Assembly: GCA_973895155.1 (NCBI GenBank)
Contig: OZ316896.1
Location: 19,654,001-19,718,000, forward strand
Source: Marsupella aquatica
Lineage: Eukaryota; Marchantiophyta
Reading direction: 5' to 3'
Length of the DNA stretch: 64,000 nt
The notes below the pieces were generated by a model, which made no database searches, was not told where the DNA came from, and saw only the letters and a list, made by a program, of their open reading frames with translations. Of the stretch, positions 45,710 to 58,379 are shown one piece after another (the stretch's first letter is position 1; every line of letters starts with the position of its first letter). Position numbers and translations under genes: made by a program.

Positions 45710-46610
45710 TATCAAGAACTATAATACAAGGTTGCGCCTTTTTATGCAGTGGTCGTCATTTGAATTTGAAGGGCACAAAAATCAAAGAATCTGACAAACA
45801 GAAAGAATAAACCAAAATTGAATAATGTTTAGTGTAAAGTAAAGAGTGCACGTTTTCCAATCAAGAAATAAAGGGGAATGCCAGGAATACCAATGCACAA
45901 TAATCAAATACTTTCTGGACATATAAGTATAGTACTATCAATGCATAGGAAACCATCCATGCATAGACATAGTACTTTCCATAACTAGACATTCATATCA
46001 AGTACCCCCATGATAATCTATGTCAATTACAAATTAACTCCTATAATACACACTTGCGCCACTTTTTGAAGTGGTTTGTCATTCAAAATTTACATTTCCA
46101 AGCCAAGTGAAAGAAATCAAATATGCAAAGCAAAGCAAAGCTAAGAGAACAAATAAAAATAAACCCACAACAAAATATGAAGGAGCAGAATACTTCTTGA
46201 TATTCCTCATCACTTTAGCAGGTAAAGTACTTCCTTTTGATGCCATCATAGTATTCAAAAATACACTCTTTTATCTAATCCCTCCCAGGCCATTGTCTTA
46301 TTTGTATTGACCCTGCCTCAATGTACACATGTGCATGCAATGCAAGGAAAGTGTATACACCCATTCACAGTGGTACTCATATGAATGAAATCATTTTATA
46401 AAAACAAATATACTTGGCAAAATTCAATATATATATATATATATGTGGATGAGATAACAAGGTGTTGGGGGCCAAACCACTCTTGGCTGGGGTGACAGGG
46501 TTTTGGGACACATATATAAAGGGACAACCACATTTGACAACATCAGAAACTATAATAAGGTGTTGTGCCTTTTTTTTGCCATGGTCGTCATTTGAATTTA
46601 CAAGGCCAAT
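45710..46610. repeat. Three spaced copies of a ~60-bp element, with a TA microsatellite
   Basis: ACTATAATA, then TTGYGCC, a T-run and GTGGTCGTCATTTGAATTT occur near 45717-45770, 46037-46090 (more diverged) and 46549-46605. A TA dinucleotide run lies at about 46426-46444. The copies are separated by unrelated sequence, so they are interspersed rather than tandem. Confidence 0.55.
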
Positions 46611-46924
46611 TTGGGTGTAAGAAATTCAGTATGGAAAAAAACCAAAGCAATAGAGACCAAAAATGGCCGTCACACCAGCTCCTGAGGTCAACTTCCATCT
46701 GATTGCGGCAAAAGCACCGAGTGGAGGCAAGTAAAATGTTGTGCGGCCAGCCTCTACTACGAGTGGGGCGACCACACTACCGCCTTGCTCCGCACGCCAA
46801 CCGTAGACTGCCGCATTCTTGCGGTCAACCTCCCACCACCCTCCTTCCCCAACCCGATTACCCGGGGCAGCCCTGCCTCGCCCTACTCTCCCCCTCTTCC
46901 CTTCTCCCCTGCCCGACTCTTTTT

Positions 46925-47240
46925 AACGACATATTTTTACTTGACATCTTCTTAACGATATCTGTCACATAACAACTTCTTTGGTGACACAACTTCTTTG
47001 TTTTAATGACATCTTCTTACTTGATGACATCGTTTACATAAAGACCTCTTTGGTGACACAACTTCTTTTTTTAATGACATCTTTTACATAACAACATCAT
47101 TGGCAACACGACCCTGGACACGACCTCTATTTTCTTAACGATATCTTGGGCCGACACGACCCCGCGACACGACATCTTTTGTCTTAAGGACATCTTGGCC
47201 GACACGACATCTTTTGTGCAACGCACGAGTATTGAGCTAG
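46925..47240 (+). mobile_element. Helitron-like 3' terminus (plus orientation)
   Basis: The last 32 bases match the segment ending at 31793 (minus strand) at about 28 positions and have the same layout: ATCTTTTGTGC-AAC-GCAC hairpin at 47216-47226, GAGTATTGAG, CTAG at 47237-47240, then T. Upstream are degenerate repeats of CGACACGACATCTT, TTAACGATATC and AATGACATCTT, equivalent to those beside the first copy. No protein-coding capacity was seen. Confidence 0.45.
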
Positions 47241-47700
47241 TGGCCAATAATACGAAGTGTCAAAGCAGGGTCATAAGTGAGCTACGACTAAGGACATAAA
47301 ATGTTTTTATGACCAGGATAAGAACCTTACAGACTACATATAAACATGCCCCCTAAATTTCAGACGTCCAAATTAATCACAATCATGAGACCTTGATGAT
47401 GACAGTGCTTTTACATGCCTTGATAGCCCCCAAAGCCATGGATCACTCCTCTAGTATGACAACCCAAAGCTATCAGGCCTACCAATAAAGCTTTGAGACT
47501 CCCTATGTATTGCCCTCATGAAAGGTGTTCACATAGCTTTACAACACCCAAAAGCTGTTTGTTTGGGCCATGACAATCCTTTGGTCAAAGGACCCCCGTT
47601 GTCTCCTAGGCACAAAACTTATCGAGGAAAACTATCAAGTGACACAAAGGAAACGTAAAAGAAAAGTCTGTATAATCGAAAGAAGTCCGTCGAGGTTGCG

Positions 47701-47836
47701 AAAGAAAGCAAGCTACACAGAAAGAAAACAAGGTCGACAGAAAGAAAACCAGGTCGACAGAAAGCAAACCAGGTCGACAGAAAGAAAACCAGGTCGAGAG
47801 AAAGAAAACAAGGTCGATAGAAAGAAAGCAAGGTCG
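47701..47836 (+). repeat. 20-bp minisatellite, ~6.75 units, upstream of ECHIDNA
   Basis: The unit AAAGAAAACCAGGTCGACAG repeats in exact 20-bp register, with the first and last copies most diverged. It ends about 200 bp before the ECHIDNA start codon. The start and stop codons of open frames here follow the repeat and have no coding meaning. Confidence 0.9.
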
Positions 47837-48032
47837 CGCTCGAAAGCGCTCTGTACACGAACACTCTTGCGCAATGCGTCGTCGGCGTTCGGCATCATAG
47901 AATCGCAGATCTGCGCCAATTTGCTCGATCGATCGGATAGATCGGTAGCAGCATCGATTCTTGTGTCATCGGCATAGCAGAGCAGAGGAGAGGAGAGGAG
48001 AAGAGGCGAGGAGGAAGCAGATCTGGTCGAAA

Positions 48033-48572
48033 ATGGCGGAGGGGGAGGAGAGTTATGCGCATCCAGTCGCAGCACTCTTCAGCGTGGCCTTCAAAGCGAG
48101 CGCGCTGATTTTCTACATTGTGTTCTCCCTGTTCATCGACAATTTTGTGATCGTGTTCGTGATCACAGTCCTCCTTGTGGCGTTGGACTTCTGGACTGTG
48201 AAGAATGTGAGCGGGCGGACGCTGGTAGGTCTGCGGTGGTGGAACGAGGTGGACGAGGAGGGGCACAGCGTGTGGCTCTTTGAGTCGCTCGATCAGCAGG
48301 CGCTGGATCGGCTGAACAAGAAGGACTCGTGGCTGTTCTGGTGGACTCTCTACTTGACGCCTGCAGTGTGGTTTGCTCTCGGAATCGTTGCCATTGTGAG
48401 ATTTCACTTTGACTACCTCTTGGTGGTCGGGGTTGCTCTGGTCCTCAGCGTGGCCAACATAATTGGCTTCACCAAGTGCAGAAAGGATGCGAGGAAGCAG
48501 CTCCAAGCGTTTGCCACTCAACATGTGACATCTCATCTTGCATCCACTCTTCAAACTGCCCTAAATGTTTAG
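48033..48572 (+). CDS. ECH: ECHIDNA / TVP23-family Golgi-TGN membrane protein, 179 aa, single exon
   Basis: ECHIDNA acts at the trans-Golgi network in secretion of cell-wall polysaccharides and auxin carriers, with YIP4 proteins in Arabidopsis. The protein shows four hydrophobic spans at about 11-34, 37-56, 99-123 and 126-147. The family loop between spans two and three carries RTLVGLRWWNEVDEEGHSVWLFES, of which RTLVGLRWWNEV (62-73) is the hallmark. LFWWTLYLTPAVW follows in span three. The start MAEGEESYA at 48033 is preferred over the in-frame ATG at 47961 because the family begins just before the first span and the upstream codons are purine-rich leader. The whole coding region is one exon, notable beside its intron-rich neighbours. 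Confidence 0.95.
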   Translation: MAEGEESYAHPVAALFSVAFKASALIFYIVFSLFIDNFVIVFVITVLLVALDFWTVKNVSGRTLVGLRWWNEVDEEGHSVWLFESLDQQALDRLNKKDSWLFWWTLYLTPAVWFALGIVAIVRFHFDYLLVVGVALVLSVANIIGFTKCRKDARKQLQAFATQHVTSHLASTLQTALNV

Positions 48573-50197
48573 TGTTAGTCACATCCTCTGTTAGACTAGG
48601 GCTACTGCTTCATTTGATTGATCTGGCGAAATACCGCTTTGTAAGTAGTAGGTTACAGTATTATTATTGGTTGGGTTACATTCTTAGCTAAGTGAATAAC
48701 CTACTGCCGTCCTTTTGCTATGGGACTAGTGAGCCAATATTGAAAGTGTCGGCCATTAGGGTGACCAGGATGCAAGAGATGCAGTTTGTGTGGAGGAACA
48801 CTCTTGATTGATTAAAAACCAGGGGATTCATTTAGTTCAAGCAAATTCAATCACAGCATTGCTGTTGAGGTACAGTCCATAGGCATTCGGTATGGTCCCG
48901 ACCCCAAGTGTTCTTAAGATTGATCTGAGATCTCTAGCTTTGGTGGAAGTGGCTCGGTGTCTTGCAGCAGCAAGAAATGATTATTATGCTGGTCGTCCAT
49001 ACGGTGTTGGCAATTTTTGAAATTTTTGCGAGCACCCCTTGGTTATGCACATGTTCGAGTACTTGTCAATAACTATCGGAGCCTTGGAATGCTGACATCC
49101 AATGTGGAGAAGGGTGAGTGGAGTTGTTTCTCTATTCCTGAAGGTCAAGCGAGCTGGCTTTGGCGAAGAGAATCGCAATCAGGTTTTTAGCCCGGCTTCA
49201 ATACCTCCATGAAAGTCTGATTTCGAGGTCATTACTCCCGAGGCTAAAGTTTACGCAGGGAATGCCAGGGGCTTAATTGATCGTATGCCTACTACTGTAG
49301 AACTGTGTCCTCGCACATGGCCCAGAATTTGGTAAAAAAACTATCCAGGCAATATGATTCTTTACATTTGAAGCTACTGTACATGTTTCTGCAATTCACA
49401 CATTCATGCACATGGGACCGAAAGCTCTGAGTCGGTTTCTACAGTGGCAAAAAAGATCAAACTACAGTAGAAAGTGTTAGTAAAAGAAAGCCAAAACAAC
49501 CTACGAAGCATGTCATCTTCATACTGAAAGGCTATTTGGTGAGAAAAAAAAAGTCTACAGAAACGAGGACCGTCGTTTTGCTTTCTTTCCCAGGTCATTT
49601 CACACATTGCATTCACCTTCGAGCACGTTCACTGGACCAAGTTCCACCTCGTTTTAGAGTATGAGTTCTCCACCTCGTTTCTAGCATGTTAGTTTCCAAT
49701 ATGCGACTTGCCATGCATTCTTTGCAGAGACGACCTACAGAGATTAGAGGCTTTATCAGTGGAGTTTTGGGTCTGGGGGATGGTGACCACTCAAGGATTC
49801 ATGTCCACCGCGTTCTTTGCTTCGGGATGCCTTTTTGACGTAGTCACCGGGACCAAGATCATTTCAATTGACGATGGCGATGCGCTGCAGTCATGAGTAA
49901 CACCTCTTGTGATAGAGGGGCCGTGAAGGCGTGTTTATTAGACTTACTTCGACGACATGAACTTCGTCTGCCAACATGCTATGCACATGCCGTCAATATC
50001 CATGTGGCCCTCGTCTATGAAGTGCACATAACACTCTCTCCAGCGATGAGCTTTCTACTAACACGTCATACCCTTATGAATGATACGTGCTCCTCATAGA
50101 CGACCAACTATGATAACACATGGATGCTTCAAACGCAATTGAAATCAATCCTATGAATCTCTTCTAAAGTGTAGCTGTAAGGCATCAGCAATATTTT
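48573..50197. other. Intergenic, nothing recognised
   Basis: The left end should hold the ECHIDNA 3' region and the right end the trihelix gene 3' region. Short open frames occur, for example 62 codons at 49708-49896, but none shows a family motif. No tandem repeat was seen. Confidence 0.4.
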
Positions 50198-53100
50198 TCA
50201 CGGATTTGCATTTGCCACGTTAGATGCTCCACTTGCTAGAACAACTTGGCTTTGCAATGCCAATGCTGCAGTGTGTCTTGCTTCCGTTCTCTCTTCACGG
50301 CCTGCTGTACATGCTTCTCGCCTGTCCAAGGTGTCACGTCCCAATTGTAGGGAGGCTTCGGCATGGCGGTTTCTCCTCATACCGTCTTCATTCGACATGT
50401 CTGGTACCTGCTGCTGCATATTGATCCGATATAGAACAATGTCTTCTCTTCGTGTGCTTCCAATGAAAGGCGCTTTCTCTTCCCTCTCCGTGCTGATCTG
50501 TCGACCAGAGGAGGGGCATCTGGTTGGCCATCAGCATGACCACCCGGAAAGTCCACTCGTCTTTCAAGATTACACACCGACCCCCACTGCAATAGAAGCC
50601 TTCTCCTCTTATCCCATCCGGGGTATGGGAAACTGAAGAAATGTGGCGGCCGGGAAAGAATGCATGGGAATATGTGCTGGGTTCCCTGGATCCTAGAAAA
50701 GCGCAGGTATCCACCCTGTGTACTCCAATTGACTCCAAATCTCAATTCTGGAATCATCTGGTCGGGTAGAATTCTGAGGCACTCGACCCCCTACCTTAAA
50801 TTACTCAACACCATCAAACCACAACAGAGTGTAAAAATCACAGCAAGGGCTTGCGACAGCTTCGTATGACATCATATGCCCGTGAGACAAAAACGAATGC
50901 AACGAACAACTTGACCCATTCCCCTCTTGGTACTCAACATTGTCTTTCCCCCCACTCCAGGAGTCTCAACTCTACTCGCAACCAGAAAACTTAGTAAGGA
51001 ATGATTTGGCGCCAATGTACCATTACCCCTCACCCAACATACCTAAGTATCGAAACCAGAACAGATCAGACACAACTGCAGAGAACTGATTTTAGGGCAG
51101 ATTCCAAGACTCCAAGCTGACACTGATCGGATGTGATACCACTGGTTTTGCAGATCTGGCAATGCGAATCCAGTGGTATGAAAAATTTCGCGGATGATAT
51201 AATTAAATGCCTTGAGTCATTATGCAACCTGATCTATGGAGACCGTAATGAGAAGATAGGTTGTGCCAGAACTCCCAGATACTTAAAGCTGCATGAAAGA
51301 TCTCCTCATAGTCAATCACACAAGCTCAAAAAATGACAAAATCTGCGAAAAGATGTACACACCAGGTGTGCTATCACTCGCAGGGGCCTCCTCATCAAGG
51401 CTTCTTGTTGAACTGTCTATGACATGGAGACCTGAAGCATCAGCCTCGTGTCGGGATGGTAGCCAGTCCACAATCATCTCGTACACTTCCTCGGAGAAGT
51501 TTGATGGAAGATTCTTCCGTCTGCGTTCGGACGCAGTCATTGCATAGTAAGACTCCTCCGCATTGCAAACCATTCTCTCATAATCGTAGACTTTCTTAAA
51601 TTCCCCAGTGACCTTTTCCCACTTCTTTTTGCAACTGGAATGGTCACGGACTGGATTTTTCATCCCCTCGTTCACGAGATTCTCAGCAATGATCTTCCAT
51701 TTCTCCTTCCCACTTGCCATCTTCTTCTGCAAGGGAGTACCAGAAGTGGCATGCTCCCATTCTTGCTTTTTGGCAAGAATCAGTTTCTTCAATTCCTGGG
51801 GACTCCAATCGGGTAGCTTTCCTCTCGCCGCTACAGTTGCTCGTGATGGACCTCCACTACCTGTTATTGGATTAGAAATCGGGGAAGAGTTCTCTGGTTT
51901 CTGCTCTTGCACACCAACTCCACGGTAGGCCTGCTGGGGTGGTGGTTCTATGCTTTGAGGCACCTGGCTTTCTGAAGCTTGCCATTCAAACAACCATGGT
52001 CACAGGAGTCCATCCTGTGGAAAGTTAGAGGAGATACCGACCAACCAACAATTCATCGAGATTTTTCAGAAACAAAGCCCAACATGTCCCGGCGTGCCCT
52101 TCAAGAATTAATTTGCCAACGCTTAGCCTGAGCTAAACTATAGTTGCAGGCAAATTGCACACGTAGACGAAGACAGCTCTGGAGCTCACGGACAGACCTG
52201 GGGTCGGGGGAAATGCTCAAGAATGGATCACAAGGACTTTTTTCTTCATTTTGTATATTCACCATTCGGTCAAACAACATACACACCTCTTGCAGCAATT
52301 TTGGGGTTTGCTGAAGCGATTCTGGTGGTTGCAAGAGGACCACTTCTTGCAGTTATTGCATTAGGAGTAACACCCGTGGTTCCATAAGTAGGAACTCGAT
52401 CCAGAGCTGCTGCTCCGGTTGCAAGCGTAGCAACGCCTCCTCCTGTTTCATTTGAAACACCCACTCCAGCCGCTGCATGAGGTGCATGTCTTTCGACGGT
52501 AGGAATGGGAGCGGGTGGAATGGGAGCAACAACTCCTGCCATTGTTTGAGAAGCAACTCCTATTGCCATAGGAGGAACTCCAGTCCCTTGTGGAGGAACG
52601 CCTGGTGCAGTTGCATACGTAAATGTTGCATACGGACCAACTCTTGCTGTTGCATAGGGAGCCACTCCAACTGCAGTACAAAAATATATATATATCAGCA
52701 CGTAAAATTAACGTCTGGTTCAGATCATCCCTTAGCAGCACTGACTATAATGAAAGAGAACTCTCCGAAATAGAAAACGAGAGACTAAGGAAAAGCAAAT
52801 TCGGAAGAAAAACCATGTCGCGGGAATGCGAACACGAGAAGGAGCAACGAGGAGCAATTTCAGGTCGAGTCGGTGAGCCAAACTCCGACCTCCTGTATAA
52901 CACTGGAAACGGCCCGACGCAATCCATAGCACTGACAATCTCACAACACTTGGACATAAAAAAGATAATTGACAGACACCACCAGAATTTTGTCACACAC
53001 GGAAGACTGATTCTTAGTGGGCAAGCTGAGTTCTCACAGCACGAGAACTGGCTGACTAGCTGTGACAGAAATCCTCCCGCGAGGTATCTCGCACGTGGAT

Positions 53101-54045
53101 ACCGTCCTCCCAGGAACTTTCATGATTTCTCAACTGACCAGCCATAGGCATCTAAACAATGTAATAGAAACTCGGCACAAGGCATTCCGCAAGGAAGAGA
53201 TAATCCCAATGTCGAGGATTCTAACGGTAGCAGAGGTCTACACTGACCTCGGGAAAAGCATAGTATGAGCCTGTCAATTTAGACAGTTGAACGAACAACA
53301 TCTAAGAAATGACAAAGAAAAGGAGACTTCCAAGTCTAGGATTAGCAAGCTGCTGTAGGCATATGGACCTATGAGACAGATGAAAATTCTAGGGCAAGCG
53401 CGAACTGAGCCTACCGACCCACCCACCCAATGAGAAAATCGGCCCACCAACTTCCGCATGTGCGAAGAAAGAAAGAAGTAACGAAAGAATGGATGGAAAA
53501 AAAACATTTACGTCCACGGAACCCCAACTGAGACCAGAGCAAAGAGTACATGGACGTCTGTGCTTGCCAAGAAGGCCAGCGTATGCTGGCTGATCAACAA
53601 GCAGATTTTCAGTCCCAACCACTTCCCCGAAGTAGCGAGCGGGGCATCAATCAATCCACGAAGTCAGTGGCCATCTCTCCGGAACAGCAGACAATGGGTC
53701 CGCCCATCTATCATTCTCTCGGACTGGGAGTAGATGCTTCTCCTTGAATGAGTGGCTCTCCATTCATTCTTCACCTAGACTAGTACAGAAAACAAGGCGG
53801 GGCGGGGAGTGGCATAGCAGGGCATAATGCGGTATACCTCGAGGGACTACTGCAGCTGCAGGCACGTACGTGTAATTTCCGGCCGGGACAAGACTGCCGT
53901 TGTTGAGAATGCCAACTCCATTGGGCCCGACCAGAATTCCTCCTCCATAGGCGTCCTTGAGCGTCTTGTACACTTCGGAGGCTGGCTGTCCAGCCGGGAA
54001 TGGCGGCAGCTGCAAATTCCCCACAAATACGTTCATCGTCGACAT
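50198..54045 (-). CDS. Trihelix/Myb-SANT-like DNA-binding protein, ~478 aa, five exons
   Basis: Exons: 54045-53838, 52670-52287, 51971-51363, 50519-50408, 50321-50198, total 1437 nt with consistent phases. Residues about 249-335 form a trihelix-like domain: KLPDWSPQELKKLI (Trp 253), GKEKWKIIAENL (Trp 289) and SCKKKWEKVTGEFKKV (Trp 315), the spaced tryptophans of this class, followed by EVYEMIVDWLPSR. The region before it (about 70-247) is rich in Ala, Pro, Val, Gly and Thr with recurring GV-PP or GVA-type motifs, likely disordered. Exon 4 has a nuclear-localisation-like RRGKRKR and exon 5 a Glu/Arg helix ending at TGA. The N-terminus MSTMNVFVGN has a Gly/Asn-rich segment. I cannot name the subfamily or targets. 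The last two exons are supported by phase and splice sites only. Confidence 0.72.
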
Positions 54046-57000
54046 GGCTGCCTGTGAAATCGCTCTTCGTCAGCGCCACCGCCAAACACAACCTGTAGCT
54101 GGCCCGGCCCAGCCAGCACGATGCAGCAGTTCGTTCCAAGTTGGGGTGAGAGTCCGAGGTGAGTTGGTGAGTTGGAGAAGAGAAAAGAGTGGAGAGGGGG
54201 AAGGCCGGGTGAGGCTGGATTGATCAAAAGCTCCGGAAAAGAAATTGGTCGTTCACAAGGGAGAGCGGGGAGAGCGGCGCATCAGACGGGCTGAACAACC
54301 AACGAGAGCAAGGACGAAGGGATGGAGTTGTTGCATGCGGTAGATGAAGTTCAACGACTGTTCAAAGAGAGGGGAAAAAAATAGGGGAGGAGGGACTACA
54401 AATAATGAATCGACACAATCTGTCAGTCCAATGAAGGCCAGCAGTTTTACTGAAAATTCCTAGAGGATAGACAGAAATCCCAAGGGCAGAGTGGCGGGCG
54501 CAAGAAGCATCAGAGGAACCACCACATTCCAAGTGGATGGGTAGAAGAAGGTCGAAGAGGAGGCAGGCACACAGGTCCCGGGCAGGGAGGCAGCAATGTG
54601 AGCCGAGAAACACGGCAGGACTAAGTTGATAGCACACAATAAAGTGGATTATGAAATTCATTAAGGGCTATGTTTAATGTTAGCCCCACTTCTCTGTCAT
54701 TTATCTTTACTTGGCTTTCAGAGATGCAAGCACGGAAGCTAGGAAGCAATTGCTCTGCAGCTACTGCTGTGGTGTAACGGAATTCAAAGAGCCCCACGAG
54801 GGAGAGATAGATGGATAGAAAGCCAGTAGGCTCGGATCTGGGTGATAATCAAATCCTGGGATTATGAAATGAAGCACAACCAAAACAACGATGAACAGTG
54901 TGGCCTCCCACCTGAGATGTTTCCTGTCAATCCCTCTCGACTTGGTGCATAGTCCACAGACCGACGTTATCTGTCGGTCTCAAATCCTCCAAGCAGTCTC
55001 CAAGGCGACGGGGCCGTGTGACAAAGTCCCCATTGCAGGCAGGGATGAAGGAAACGATGCAAAGGAACCTTGGAATTGTGCTTACACACCGTCCATAAAA
55101 ATGCTTCCAAATCTCAGCCTTGGAATGCCGCCCCCGCCCGACAACTCCATGGCTATGCTTCTTCCAACTCCTCAGCAGCGCAGATTCCCACCACCACCTT
55201 GAGAGTATTTCACCCTCGATACATCCCACATAAATGATGGCATTAATCTTCAACCCCACTGATGTTGATGATCGGCCCCATCCTCATCCTGAGCGTTCCC
55301 TACTGACTCTCTTGCCCTGTCTTCATTATCAGCGCACGACCATGAGGGTGGAGAAGAGAGCCCGTTGAAAGGTGATCCAATCGACACACAGCAGAGCTAC
55401 TACTACAGTCCAGTCCAGTCCAGTCCAGTCCAGTGCAGTGCAGTGCAGTCCAGTCTTCTAGAGCAATTGGAGCCAGCTCAACTCACAGCGAAGGAACCAA
55501 CCAATCCAGAGTTTTCCGCTGTTTCCACCTGATGAGAAGAAGAGAGGAGCAGAGTCTACGCTCCAAACTAGCCATTCTACAGATAGACAACCCTTGACTC
55601 GCTGTCTAGATGGATGCCCCTTCCAGGCGCTCACTTGTCTCTTGAGATTTTATGAGTGGGGCATCGCACCCCAGAGTAGTGCTGTAGTGCTAAGACCGTC
55701 AGTTTGCAGTCCAGGTATGCGCAGTCGTCAGGGTTGTTCGCATTGTTATGTTTTGGTTCCAACTGCAACGATTACAATCGAGATGCGACTCCTACAGTAG
55801 TGATGAGTCGGAACTTTTCAGCCTGGATAAATTGTCTGACCGATGTACTTAACCTGAGTTGCGAGGAAAGTCCCTTCCCACGAATTGCCTCTCAACCAGT
55901 AATTTTCTTGGACGACAATCACCGCAAGGGTAGATACTATGTAGTATGTAGCCCTTTTTTGTCATACATATGGACTAATCCAGAAAGCACCTTTTGGGCT
56001 CAACAGTAAGGTACATAAAGTACATTTACTGCTTGACACCAATATTTTTTAAGAACAGGTTTGACCACTCTGCCAGAGGTCTGCCTTACTTTAGAGAGAC
56101 AGGCTGGTGCTGGTGGTGTGTACATACTTATGACCCTGGGAAAGAGGCACATGAGCAGAATCGCAGACGACTTAGCTTTACTGTAGCGGTCGGGTGGGAG
56201 ATGAGCTTTGCAATCCGAAGAGCGGGTCCTGAATGTCAATAGACAGAATCTGAACTATTCCTTACTTGGAAGAGAAACCACGCAGGCTGCCTTGATCCAA
56301 CCATGCTACCAAGCTCCATAGCCCTATCCAAGCAGCCAGGTTCGTCTGACTAGTAAGACTAGTAACAAAGTTGCTCGTAGTTCAGATATGGAAGTAACTC
56401 CTACCAAAGAAGCTACCAAATATTCCAACACTCAAATGAATGGCCAAAATGTTAACCTCAGCAAGTGGACATTGAAATCTGGCCTTTGCAAGTCCTGTTT
56501 CAGTAAGGCACACTGGACCATCACTATTTGCACCTATCCATGGATCAACGCAGGTGAAGGATTACCACACACTCTATCAAAATACCAGCAAATAATTGGA
56601 GAGCTATTGTTTACTCAACACCGACTTGGCAGACTACCATGCGAAGATATTGAAAACGTTATCAAGACTTCCGCCCGCATGAGGTGGGTCGAGTAAGGAA
56701 CACGTCCCAACGGAGAAGTCGAGAAAATTTTGTGGTCCGTCGAAATTGATTTCCACAGTTGTTCTATTCCAGTACATTTGAGAAAACTCGTTTGTGTTCT
56801 GTGCTGTTTTCTCCCAGGGAGAATTAGTCGACCCTTTCAACCGGCAAGTTAGATTACCGGTGATCCACGAAGAGACTTGATGGTGGAAACGAAGGGCTTT
56901 CTTTCAGAGTAGAAGGGTGGATTTCCAAGTTTATTCCACAATGTGGATATAATACTAGGTGATGCCAGTTTTTATTCACCTCCATGACCTTCAGCAGAAA

Positions 57001-58379
57001 TCCTCAAGTTGGACAAGTGAAAGTTCTCATGATAGATAGAGAGTACATGGATTACCGTAGGCTTTCCAGATGAACCGCAACTCTAATAAAGCTTCCTTCT
57101 GTAGGAGGACGTCCACTATCTGCCCTGGACCACGAACAACAAATGAAGCAGGAACTCTTTGGCTGAAGGCAGGATCCAGTGATCTCTCTAATCTTTACCG
57201 TGACACAAACTTCCCCCAGTTTTCAAATAAAGAGCCAGGCCCTGGTCACTAGGCCAAATGCCTCACACGTCACACACATTTGCCCATTTGTCCAACAGAT
57301 TCTGAGCGGAATTTCCGTAGAATTGAACTTCCAAAGTTCATGCCAACCTTACTATCTCCAGAAGAAAGCTAGCGTTGATTGCCCAGCATCGTTCTCTTCG
57401 TGGGCAGAAAGATTATGACCAGAGGACAATTTCAGATTTACTTTCATGTTATAATTGTGAACCCCTAATCGCAGTCTACAATTCCGGTGTACAATCGGTA
57501 ACAACCATTAAATCCACCATGGGCTCAATGAAAAGTAAACATTTTACTTCAAAATATTCTTAACCTCTATAATTCTCTTGGCCTCAAGTGGGGAGACTCC
57601 AGCAACCCCTGGGTACTTCTAATTGTCCTCAATCCTAAAGTTTGTGCCGCCAATTGTTCTACAGAAATCATCAGGGTTCTAAGTTTTACATGCAGCTAAC
57701 AAACTTCGGCCTGTGAAGTGGTTGTCCTGGAGATCGTGTCCTCCTGCGAAGGATGAGGAGGACGTATCCAGTAACTCCACAAATTCATGTCACTATAACT
57801 GAAGTGCACTAAACGTCGACAGCGGCCCTGATAAACGCGTTCAGTGCTCAATGCTTGATTGAAATAACAATTTTACCCCTTCACATTCAAACGAAAGGGG
57901 TGGCGACAGGGATCTCCAACATTCTAACCATTTCCGTTCGGTATATCTTCTATTTGATCCACGGAAGGGTGACATCCATTTGTCAAAGTTAAGAGAAAAT
58001 ATGGGATCTCAAAGGTGGTGCTGAAAGGACCCAGCAATCAAGGTGTACCTACAGTTTCATGGGTCCTCTCGCATTTACCAGCTCTTTCGTATTATCCATT
58101 TACTTCTGCAAGGAGACATTTACTTACCGGTCATCAACAACGCTTGGAGTTAGGCATACAAACAAGAAACCGACTTGCAAATCAATTCTTAGACACATGA
58201 TGGTTGAACCAATTATGATGAAGAGAAGGATAATCACCCATGGGAAAGTGCTGGGTTGTAATGGCGGCAGATTCCCTCCTGGAGATAGTCGGAAGACACT
58301 CTCATCTGAATAGGTCATAAATGTCAGAATCTTAAGATCCTGCCCACAGCAACAGAGGACCGGATAGTAAACATGTCAC
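54046..58379. other. Long unassigned stretch with a CAGTC microsatellite
   Basis: A CAGTC/CAGTG pentanucleotide run lies at 55405-55456. On minus near 57190-57060 a coding-like segment (VPASFVVRGPGQIVDVLL, then LLELRFIW) appears without recognised partners. The left few hundred bases should include the trihelix gene promoter and leader. No other gene, RNA gene or mobile-element end was recognised. Confidence 0.35.

Noticed and set aside
47713-48554. Minus-strand frames of 120 and 219 codons
   Set aside because: They are antisense to ECHIDNA and to the 20-bp minisatellite. The plus-strand frame has clear family motifs and membrane spans.
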